Positions 33,501 to 40,990 of a stretch of 64,000 nt of DNA are shown here, in pieces. The stretch lies in the NCBI RefSeq assembly GCF_900107735.1, contig NZ_FNQV01000009.1, positions 1-64,000 on the forward strand, in the 5' to 3' direction. Below the pieces are notes generated by a model. That model saw only the letters and a list, made by a program, of their open reading frames with translations, was not told the origin of the DNA and made no database searches. The stretch's first letter is position 1. The number at the start of each line of letters is the position of its first letter. This DNA comes from Bowdeniella nasicola. GTDB lineage: Bacteria > Actinomycetota > Actinomycetes > Actinomycetales > Actinomycetaceae. A program made the translations under genes and the position numbers.

Positions 33501-36500
33501 GCTCGATGGATCCCCCTGTCTACAGCTGCGCTGTCCCGGGATCCATGTTCGATCTGAAGCCTCGCCGGACAATTACTACCGGCAGATGTATGCGACAGCT
33601 GGCAAGCGAGTCGTCTCTCGCGAGCACACTTCGTTGTTGCCCGATGATGTTCGTCGCAGCTATGAAGATGCGTTCCGTGCCGAGGACCAAAAACCAGACG
33701 ATCCCAATGTGCTCGTTGCGACCCCCACGCTTGAGATGGGTATCGACATTGGCGACCTCTCATGCGTGATGCTGGCGTCTATGCCGCGTACGGTTGCGAA
33801 CTACGTCCAGCGTGTCGGCCGAGCTGGTCGCAAGACCGGTAATTCTCTTGTGCTGTCTTTTGTACGAGGGCGCGGCGAACACCTCCCAAAGCTCTACGAC
33901 CCGCTGAGCATTATCAATGGCGAGGTTGCTCCGCCCTCAACGTACTTAGAAGCCGAGGAAATCCTGACCCGGCAGTTCACCGCGTTCGTGGGCGATACCT
34001 ACGCTCGCGCAGCTGAATTCCGCCAGCCTCGTTCTGCGATCGGGGCTCTGCAGTGGAAGAATGACCGCGATTATCTGCCTCAGTTGGCCGCACTCGTCGA
34101 GCGTTCAGGCGACCAGTTGCTTGATACCTTCATCAACCAGTTCGGCCCGCACCTGTCCCTCGAGGCATCCAACCGACTTCGATCCTGGGCGCACAACGAG
34201 CTGCCCGTTCGGTTGGAACAGGCGAGCGCTGACTTCCAGCGGGACCTGGAAGACCTCCGCCACCGCAGAACCGACATGGACAAAGCAATCCTCACCCTCC
34301 AAAAGGAATTCGAGGATACGGTTAGCGTCTATCCGGAAGACTCACCCGAAGTCAAGAAGGCGGAAAGCGACCTGAAATCCTCCCGTGCGCAGGCTTCCCG
34401 TATCGGTGGGCGCCTCGCGGGGATGCGCAAAGTCTTCTGGATCTCAGCGCTCGAAGCCTACGGGGTCTTCCCCAACTACACGCTGGTGGGAGACTCAGTC
34501 GATCTCGATCTGACCGTGATTTCTCGCGACGAAGATACTCAAGAGTTCAAAGCCACCCCGCACGAGTACAGTCGAGGAGCGTCCTCCGCAATTCAGGAAC
34601 TCGCCCCCGGATCGACCTTCTACGTCCAGGGCATGGAAATTGCTATCGATGCCGTGGACCTCGGCCCGGATCTCCGCGACGCCGAATACTGGCAGATGTG
34701 CCCATCGTGCGGCTGGCGCCACTCCGTCACCCTACTGAGCGCATCTCCCCTCACGTACGGCGGACTTGCCACGCGGTGTATTCGCTGCGGCGCCGGAGGT
34801 ATCAACGACACCGGCAACGTTTACGACGTCATCGTGCTGTCGAAGGTCTCCGCCGAAGTTCGGCGCGACGAAGCCTCGATCTCCGACTCGACAGACGACC
34901 GCAAGCGCGTCAGATTCGAGATCGCGCCGATCGCCGATATCAACGACGCCTACGTCGAAGGTCCTTGGCAGGTCGACGCGACTGGGTTCGGCTCCGAGTA
35001 CCTCCGCAGCGTTGACATCACCTGGCTGAATCTCGGCCGACAAGGCGTAGGCGGAAAATCGTACGAAATCGCTGGCAAGAAGATCACCGCTCCCCTGTTC
35101 CCGCTGTGCGAATACTGTGGCAAGCTCGACCCGACTGCGCGCCACAACTCCCGGGATAATCACCGGTTCTGGTGTAAGTACCGCAATGCAACGGAAGAAC
35201 ACACCCGCCCACTCGTTCTCGCCCGCAAGCTGTCCACCCAGGGAGTGAAACTCACCCTGCCACCACAGGCCTCCGCTGCGGGACAGTTCTCAGTACCGAC
35301 CCTTCACGCCGCAATCCTGCTCGGCCTGAAGGAACGACTCGGCGGAACACCGGGGCATCTGCAGATCATCAGCGTCCCAGATCCGAAACAGCCCGCCTCA
35401 CAGTGCTTCCTCGTGCACGACACCGTTCCGGGCGGGACGGGATACCTTGCCTCGTTCAAGAACCCAGAAGTCATCTTCGATGTCCTCGCTACCGCGTGGC
35501 GCATCTGCCGTGACTGTCCCTGCCAGCTCGATGACCGCCGGGCATGCCATCGTTGCCTCCTGCCCTATGCGCCTAACCAGCAAGAAGACAATGTCTCCCG
35601 TCTTGAGGCGTTGCGCGTTCTCGGCTTACTGCTCGGAGTGGACGAAAACCACCCCGATCCTGACCCAGCGCGCTGGAACGTTCGCTTTGGAACAGTCGAT
35701 CCCTCGCGTGGTGAGAGCCCGCTGGAAATACGCTTCCGCGAAGCGTTGAAGGACCGCCTCAAGGCATCGAAAGCGCAGGTGGAGGCGACACCGACGATCG
35801 TGGGCGAAAAGCTCGTCTTCACGTTGAAGGGGAAGCGCTGGAAACTCGATCCGCAGGTGACCATCGAAGGTACCCGCCCCGACTTCGTGCTCTCGTCCGA
35901 AGATACGAATATCCCCAAGATCGCGATCTACACAGATGGATTCGAGTTCCACGCCACCCCGGCCCATAACCGCGTCGGCGATGACGCGATCAAGCGGGAG
36001 AACCTGCGAGCTAAGGGCATCATTCCCTGGGCCGTCACCCTGCAGGACATCGAGCGCTTCGCGAGCAAGAAGTCGAGTCAGGACTGGAAGGCAGCCGCGG
36101 GAGTCGAAGAGCGGATGCTTGATCTGCTCATGCAAAAGCTTGGCCTCGATTCCAAACTCGTCGCCGCGATTGGCACCGGCACCATGGGCCTGTTGTGGGA
36201 GTGGATGCTGAATCCCGGCCTGGACCGCTGGCGCATCCTCGCAAAGCGCCTGCCCGCTTCCTTCTTCAACTCCGGAGCGCTGCCACCGGCACTGGAGCCC
36301 ACGGCTCTCGCCCCGGGACTGGACCAGGCAACGGCGACACTCCTTCAATCCTTCCTTCTGACCAAGGAAGCAGACCGGCGCCTCTGGGGCTTTACTACTC
36401 CGCACCTCGTGTTCCGCAGCTCCTCGGCCCGCGATGGCAGCCGAAATCGAACGGTTCTACACCTGGAGGATGGAGCCGTCGGCGATGAGGACTTCCGTGC

Positions 36501-36912
36501 CGCGTGGCAGCAGTGGCTACTGTGGTCGACTCTGCTGGCCTTTACCGAGGCCCCTGACGAGCTTCACGCCGTCACGACGTCCACTGCCGACTTCCTGCTT
36601 CCCGCGCTCGATGAAGCCGAACCCGAGGAGAGTTCCGCCGAGGCAGAGTTCTCGCAGGAGTGGGTCGACCTCATTTCGGATGCGTACGACGACGAGAAAC
36701 CACTCCTCACAGCTCTTGCGGAATCAGGCGCTCCCCTGCCGGAGGTTGGCGAAGAACTCGCAGGCCTCTCTACCGTCGTGAGCTGGCCCGATCGCCACAT
36801 TGCCGTGCTTTACCCCGAGGACATTGGCACCCTCGATGCGCCCGAGTGGGCCGTACTAAGCCTTGACGACATCGACGGCGTCGTGGCCGCCGTTTGCAGG
36901 AAGGAATCGTAA
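30577..36912 (+). CDS. giant DUF1998 helicase (DrmA-DrmB/DruE-like) with C-terminal Vsr-like nuclease domain
   Basis: A 2111-residue protein. An SF2 helicase core spans roughly residues 80-1100: Walker A TGTGSGKT (109-116), DEFH box (239-242), GTSATLG motif III, and motif VI QRVGRAGR (1078-1085). A DUF1998/MZB region follows, with the zinc cluster C1644, C1647, C1649, C1657, C1660. Several other CxxC knuckles (CRHC, CPAC, CTVC, CPSC, CIRC, CEYC) are scattered along the chain. Residues about 1715-1830 look like a Vsr/MTES_1575-type PD-(D/E)XK fold: E1717/E1722, P1768-D1769, then YTDGFEFH (D1787, H1792). In DISARM the helicase and DUF1998 parts are separate DrmA and DrmB; one chain of this size resembles Druantia DruE. 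Confidence 0.85.
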   Translation: MSELLPTRLASQITHGLTDYLATTFALSNTGAQRAVNEFLTSGNTGMFKGPFIRLRLPYEPSTIDPRSALEYLPEGFVPYGHQAAAFARLKAQSPNGGFRRPEPIIVTTGTGSGKTEAFLYPILDHVLRAQAAGISGIKALILYPMNALANDQAHRLAELLSSDARLSSVRAGIYTGEEGPESSRVTPTSLITDRYVMRTDPPDILLTNYKMLDMLLLREEDSALWEESATSLQYLVLDEFHTYDGAQGTDVAMLLRRLGALLKSYWPSDLSQLPYPPTEEDRKRPLGRITPVGTSATLGSGDGGEAMLHFAHTVFGEELEPSALVTESRMSFESWRALSPESESGTPVATDVIYGQIPELLKQVHETPVDDLPELLTRKLFETPPANLLAGVRHHPLIEQLACITVNAVHIRDIAYELFPDRVGTISHAEVTEFVEILVAYLSHIRARSGREALGVETHLWVRELSRIDAAVDVGHVYRWSDDGVADDDTALYLPAVYCRHCGKSGWGAITTAIDDEIGTAPSKIREEAARRSSSFRALMHAAGEADAALNEGQNSRSIRETNLRFFHTVDRKLTTNLPDSNDRDFQEGRIIPVLTHTGPTAGDQSTDQACPACFAPDAIRFVGSAIATLTSVAISNMFGNAELDAGEKKALVFTDSVQDAAHRAGFIQSRAHTFALRSQIRRTFTEGEVKTLAQVADDALGLARFGDADEKYAIIPPELVERPGFREFWAVGADARAVASARNRVLKRFQFDAALELGLQSRLGRTLELTGSLVAEVDMPPTLILDIANELWDSLGVLDVARPTDTQFLAWVRGLLIRMRIQGGIFHPWLGRYIRSHGRRYHLWGGRYRNEGMPAFPAGRPAPAFPIVGATPSDSGLDPVGPRSSWYADWTSRVLSIPKDDGGRLASALLPALAENDLLKKCETETSATVYALDPHSIFLSVPTDQGLADRDNSLQCTVCQTKLFGTLNTVKQLDGSPCLQLRCPGIHVRSEASPDNYYRQMYATAGKRVVSREHTSLLPDDVRRSYEDAFRAEDQKPDDPNVLVATPTLEMGIDIGDLSCVMLASMPRTVANYVQRVGRAGRKTGNSLVLSFVRGRGEHLPKLYDPLSIINGEVAPPSTYLEAEEILTRQFTAFVGDTYARAAEFRQPRSAIGALQWKNDRDYLPQLAALVERSGDQLLDTFINQFGPHLSLEASNRLRSWAHNELPVRLEQASADFQRDLEDLRHRRTDMDKAILTLQKEFEDTVSVYPEDSPEVKKAESDLKSSRAQASRIGGRLAGMRKVFWISALEAYGVFPNYTLVGDSVDLDLTVISRDEDTQEFKATPHEYSRGASSAIQELAPGSTFYVQGMEIAIDAVDLGPDLRDAEYWQMCPSCGWRHSVTLLSASPLTYGGLATRCIRCGAGGINDTGNVYDVIVLSKVSAEVRRDEASISDSTDDRKRVRFEIAPIADINDAYVEGPWQVDATGFGSEYLRSVDITWLNLGRQGVGGKSYEIAGKKITAPLFPLCEYCGKLDPTARHNSRDNHRFWCKYRNATEEHTRPLVLARKLSTQGVKLTLPPQASAAGQFSVPTLHAAILLGLKERLGGTPGHLQIISVPDPKQPASQCFLVHDTVPGGTGYLASFKNPEVIFDVLATAWRICRDCPCQLDDRRACHRCLLPYAPNQQEDNVSRLEALRVLGLLLGVDENHPDPDPARWNVRFGTVDPSRGESPLEIRFREALKDRLKASKAQVEATPTIVGEKLVFTLKGKRWKLDPQVTIEGTRPDFVLSSEDTNIPKIAIYTDGFEFHATPAHNRVGDDAIKRENLRAKGIIPWAVTLQDIERFASKKSSQDWKAAAGVEERMLDLLMQKLGLDSKLVAAIGTGTMGLLWEWMLNPGLDRWRILAKRLPASFFNSGALPPALEPTALAPGLDQATATLLQSFLLTKEADRRLWGFTTPHLVFRSSSARDGSRNRTVLHLEDGAVGDEDFRAAWQQWLLWSTLLAFTEAPDELHAVTTSTADFLLPALDEAEPEESSAEAEFSQEWVDLISDAYDDEKPLLTALAESGAPLPEVGEELAGLSTVVSWPDRHIAVLYPEDIGTLDAPEWAVLSLDDIDGVVAAVCRKES

Positions 36913-39116
36913 TGCCCTACGTCACCATGGCCTCTCACCAGAGTAAGGTCGACGGCTCAATCAAGAACCAGGTGCTTGACTTCCTCCACAAGCTGCAGAA
37001 GGACGACACGACTCCCGGCCTCCATATCGAGCCGATGATCGATGCCCGAGACCGGCGCGCCCGCACTGGCCGAGTCTCCAAGCAATACCGAGCTGTCCTT
37101 TTCCGGCTAGATTCCGGCGGTCAGGCGCACTACATCTATCACGGCACCTACAACCACGACGACGCCATCCGCATCGCTCGCAACACGATCCTCGACTTCA
37201 ACCTCGCGCTCGGCATGCCCGAGTTCCGTTACGAAGAGCCCGTGGAGACCCCCGAGCCGGTCTTCACCCCGCGCGTCACCTACGAACAGACCGCGCCGAC
37301 GGAGCCGATCGCGCCCGAGTGGGTCAATCACCTGCCCGAGAACTGGGACACCGAGAGCCTCATTGAGACCGGTATCTCGGAGGCCTTCGCGGCACCTGCG
37401 CTCGCCGCATCGACACCGGCAGAACTGACTGCCGTGATTGATCGTGCCCCCGAAGCCCAAGGACTCATGCTCCTCGGCCTAGCAACGGGCGACTCGCTCG
37501 AGGCCGTCCGCACCGATCTAGGCCTGCCTGCGACCCCCGCGACGGATGATTCCGACGACTCGATCGTCGAAGCCCTGAAGTCGTCCTCCGTCGGATTCGT
37601 CTACGTCGGCGAGAGCCCCGACGAGCTGCGCGAAGCCCTCGAGTCGATGGACATCGATCGCTGGCGCGTCTTTCTCCACCCCGAGCAGAAACGCTACGCC
37701 GAAGGATCGTGGAAGGGTGCCTATCGCCTCTCCGGCGGCGCCGGCACCGGCAAGACTGTCGTCCTGCTGCACCGCGCCCGCTACCTGTATCGAGGAGAGC
37801 CGGACTCTCGCATCGTGCTGACGACCTTCACCCGGACGCTCGCCGACTCGCTGGCTGAGAACTTCTCGCGACTCGCGCCCAAGATCCCCCAAGTTGGTCT
37901 GGGCGAGCCTGGCGTCGCGATCACCGGAATTGACCAGATCGCTAGCCATGTCCTTGCCACGGCCACGGATGATGAGAAGCAGCTCGCCGCCGAGCGTGTC
38001 CTCGGCGTCGCCGCGACCATCGGCAACCAGCGCGTGACCAACGCGAAAAAGGCCTGGGACGACGCCGTCGTCATGGCCGACCCGGACGTCACCGAGGAAC
38101 TAGCCAACCCTGCCTTTCTCGAGCAGGAGTACGTCTACATCGTCCTGGCCAACCGCATCCTTGACGAGCGCAGCTACGTCCGGGTCGCCCGCACCGGCCG
38201 CGGCACGCCACTGAATCGCCGCCAGCGCCAAGAACTGTGGAAGGTTTTCGCCCAGTTCCGTGCCACCACCCAAATCGATGGCCAACTCTCCTTCCCCGAA
38301 GTCGCCGCGCTTGCCGCCGAAATCCTCGAAGCGCGCGAGGCCCCCATCGCCGATCACGTCCTCGTCGACGAAGCCCAGGACCTCAACCCGTTGCACTGGC
38401 AGCTCCTGCGTGCCCTCGTCGCCGAAGGACGAAACGACCTCTTCATCGCCGAAGACTCCCACCAGCGCATCTACGGCCATAAGATCACGCTCTCGCAATA
38501 CGGCATAAACATCCGCGGTCGCGCCCGCCGCCTCCGCCTGAACTACCGCACCACCGCGGAAAACCTTGCCTACGCCATCTCCATCCTCGACGGCAACGCC
38601 ATCACCGATCTCGAAGGTGAAGGCGAGCGCAGCGATGACTACCGCTCCGTGCGCTCCGGCCCCGCCCCACGCATCCTCGACGTCAGCAACGCCGACGATG
38701 AGATGATAGCCGTCGCCAGCGAAATCACCCGCTGGATCGACGACGGCGTGAAGCCCGAAGCCATCGGCGTCCTCGCCCGGGCCGAGTCCCGCGCCCGCGA
38801 TGCCGCCAGCGCCCTCGTTGATCGGAATATCCCCGCTAGCCAACGCAGGCGCGACGCCGAACTCACACCCGGCCAGGTCCCCGTCATGACGATGCACTCC
38901 GCCAAGGGCATCGAGTTCCAGCACGTCATCGTCCTCGGCGCCGGCAGCGGTGAGATCCCCGCGCCGTGGGCCATCGACCGCCTCACCGAGGCTGATCGCG
39001 AGGATGGCATACTGCGCGAACGGTCCCTTCTCTACGTCGCCGCTACCCGCGCGCGTGACGAGCTTGTCGTGACGCGGCGAGCAAAAGAAACTACAGATAG
39101 GTCCAGAAGTGAGTAA
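36912..39116 (+). CDS. UvrD/PcrA-type SF1 helicase with RelE-like N-terminal domain
   Basis: A 734-residue protein. Residues 1-105 resemble a RelE/ParE-superfamily fold (RVSKQYRAVLFRL, then YIYHGTYNHDDAIRIA), a fusion common in a subset of UvrD-like helicases. The helicase has Walker A GGAGTGKT (275-282), DEAQD (486-490), an NYRTT motif IV-like element and a C-terminal ATRARDELVV. The predicted role is ATP-driven DNA unwinding or translocation in the defence complex; whether the RelE-like part is a nuclease or only a docking domain is open. I start at ATG 36912, which overlaps the previous stop (TAATG) and follows AGGAAGGAA. It is not a canonical DISARM or Druantia component. Confidence 0.85.
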   Translation: MPYVTMASHQSKVDGSIKNQVLDFLHKLQKDDTTPGLHIEPMIDARDRRARTGRVSKQYRAVLFRLDSGGQAHYIYHGTYNHDDAIRIARNTILDFNLALGMPEFRYEEPVETPEPVFTPRVTYEQTAPTEPIAPEWVNHLPENWDTESLIETGISEAFAAPALAASTPAELTAVIDRAPEAQGLMLLGLATGDSLEAVRTDLGLPATPATDDSDDSIVEALKSSSVGFVYVGESPDELREALESMDIDRWRVFLHPEQKRYAEGSWKGAYRLSGGAGTGKTVVLLHRARYLYRGEPDSRIVLTTFTRTLADSLAENFSRLAPKIPQVGLGEPGVAITGIDQIASHVLATATDDEKQLAAERVLGVAATIGNQRVTNAKKAWDDAVVMADPDVTEELANPAFLEQEYVYIVLANRILDERSYVRVARTGRGTPLNRRQRQELWKVFAQFRATTQIDGQLSFPEVAALAAEILEAREAPIADHVLVDEAQDLNPLHWQLLRALVAEGRNDLFIAEDSHQRIYGHKITLSQYGINIRGRARRLRLNYRTTAENLAYAISILDGNAITDLEGEGERSDDYRSVRSGPAPRILDVSNADDEMIAVASEITRWIDDGVKPEAIGVLARAESRARDAASALVDRNIPASQRRRDAELTPGQVPVMTMHSAKGIEFQHVIVLGAGSGEIPAPWAIDRLTEADREDGILRERSLLYVAATRARDELVVTRRAKETTDRSRSE

Positions 39117-40863
39117 CGCCGAGTTCACTGCCGTGGGAACAGCAACTTGTCTTTTCGCAGAATCTCAACATCTGGTGCCGAGCTTCAACACCTCAGATTC
39201 GGGGCCTTTCACAGATGGCCATATCGATCTATATGAAGGAGACTCACGAGCTAAGGATACATTTGTAGGTCGATTAGATGTCCAAATTAAAGGCAGAAAG
39301 CGCCTTGGGAAGACTTTTAGTTTAGATCGCGCCACGCTGGAAGGATTCCAAAAGCTGGAGACTGTGCTTTTCGTAGCCATACGCGTCGACCCTCAAAAGA
39401 CCTCCCAGAAAAACATGTACGCTCTCCTTACTCCCCCTTTGATCTGTAAACTACTATCGGAATCAACCAATAAATTCAGAATACCCCTAAAACAACTCCC
39501 GAAACATCCCGACGAACTCAAGCGTATCGTAGAGTTTGGGATATCCACGAAGCGGCTTAGGGAACACCCAAATAAAGACCCCTTGGCTTCTTTGACAACT
39601 TTACAAATCAAATCTGCCCAGCCGATCAACTACACAGAAGATGAAATATTTCTGACTCCGGAAACTGCCGATTTTTATATGCTCGACGGCGAAAACGAAA
39701 TCGAAGGATTTGCATTTTACACTCCGGTCGTCCTCCGAAGGATCCGTAGCATAGGCACGATAACTATACAGGTCGGCGAGATCAAATTGGAGACAAGAGG
39801 TGAGATTTATGAGAAAGAAAAGCTACTTGTCTTGCGCCTTACAGACTGGGCGACGTTCAAGATTTTCGACAATAGAGCCAAATTGGAGCTCGCCCCTCAT
39901 CCTAACGTCCCATATATAGAAATATATCAAATATACACCTTAGTTAACGCGCTGCTTGACACCGGGACAATCACTGTGAACGGAATACCGCACCGCTACA
40001 AGTCAAACACACCACAAGACTCCGACGACATCTCCGCACATCTGGCCAATCTGAGAGAACTACAGGAAGTCGCGAATGAATTAAAGATCGACACCACAAT
40101 CTTGTATCCAGCACGAATACTAGCTTCCGAGTGGAACTCAATACATGCTATTCATGGATACTTCTACCGCGGACAACCGCTCAGCAGACCAATATCTGGA
40201 TCATCACGGTTTCAACAGAGTTTAGGCGGATTAGAATTAGCACTCGTTATTCAGGCCGACGAAGGAGAAGACGTTAAACTTGGCAGCCTTTTCGACTGCG
40301 TATTGTGGATCGAACATGACGGTTCTGCAGACAATAACTCTGGGTTCTGGGCTACCGGATATGACCTGCTCACGCAAGAAGAAATCGAGCGTTGTGGAAA
40401 CCTCTGCCCCGACCAGATCGTTTCGGCATACTCAAGGCTTCCTAGCACTCCCAATAACACTTCTAGACTAGAATGGCTAATTGAATATTTATTGCGCTGC
40501 ACTGGCGAGCACACAACGCCTAATTACCATGCGGCGATAGCGGCAGAAGTAGGATCAATGGCACAGGGCGCTGGATTGCGGTCCATTGGCATTGCAGTAC
40601 GAACTCTGCAAGCAGTCTCAATGTTACGTCCGCTTGATAGCAAAGAGTTAGACCTGTTGATTTCATTGCGTAAAGAGATAGTCACAAAGCCGACAATCGA
40701 CGATGACCTGGATAATCTAATTACTATATCAGCTCTCCTGGGCAGTCGATTGGAAGTCGAGCGACTATTAGATGGTCTGACGCACGATAAGATTGAGGAA
40801 TTCTGCGAGTTTTCCTTTCATCGGTTGCTCAGTAATGCACCTGACGACGCACCTTCCGTTTAG
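39109..40863 (+). CDS. DUF4365-domain predicted nuclease/effector, low GC
   Basis: A 584-residue protein. The N-terminal 150 residues match the DUF4365 type, a PD-(D/E)XK-like fold: D40 in GHIDLY and D57-x-Q59-x-K61 in RLDVQIKGR supply the acidic/Gln/Lys set. The remaining 430 residues, including several beta-rich stretches, are unassigned. The GTG start overlaps the helicase stop by eight bases, so it is coupled to the operon. Its base composition is much AT-richer than the four genes before it, with many rare A/T-ending codons, which suggests separate acquisition or swapping of the last module. A terminator hairpin follows. Confidence 0.75.
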   Translation: MSNAEFTAVGTATCLFAESQHLVPSFNTSDSGPFTDGHIDLYEGDSRAKDTFVGRLDVQIKGRKRLGKTFSLDRATLEGFQKLETVLFVAIRVDPQKTSQKNMYALLTPPLICKLLSESTNKFRIPLKQLPKHPDELKRIVEFGISTKRLREHPNKDPLASLTTLQIKSAQPINYTEDEIFLTPETADFYMLDGENEIEGFAFYTPVVLRRIRSIGTITIQVGEIKLETRGEIYEKEKLLVLRLTDWATFKIFDNRAKLELAPHPNVPYIEIYQIYTLVNALLDTGTITVNGIPHRYKSNTPQDSDDISAHLANLRELQEVANELKIDTTILYPARILASEWNSIHAIHGYFYRGQPLSRPISGSSRFQQSLGGLELALVIQADEGEDVKLGSLFDCVLWIEHDGSADNNSGFWATGYDLLTQEEIERCGNLCPDQIVSAYSRLPSTPNNTSRLEWLIEYLLRCTGEHTTPNYHAAIAAEVGSMAQGAGLRSIGIAVRTLQAVSMLRPLDSKELDLLISLRKEIVTKPTIDDDLDNLITISALLGSRLEVERLLDGLTHDKIEEFCEFSFHRLLSNAPDDAPSV

Positions 40864-40955
40864 TCGCCGAGATGCTAAACCGCTGGCGAGCGACGATAGA
40901 ACCGGACTCCCATGGGCCACTGCTCGTAGAGTTCCGCTAACCCTATCCTCGCAGC

Positions 40956-40986
40956 ACGATCCCGCCTCTTCAGGGGGCGGGATCGT
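40956..40986. terminator. bidirectional terminator after the defence operon
   Basis: ACGATCCCGCC (40956-40966) pairs with GGCGGGATCGT (40976-40986) across a 9-base loop. It lies between the convergent DUF4365 and FGGY-kinase genes. An 11-bp stem, no U-tract. Confidence 0.8.
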
Positions 40987-40990
40987 TGCG

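Noticed and set aside
16913-40863. Prophage or integrative element carrying the defence genes
   Set aside because: No integrase, transposase, tRNA-end repeat or structural phage gene is present, and housekeeping pheST lies inside.
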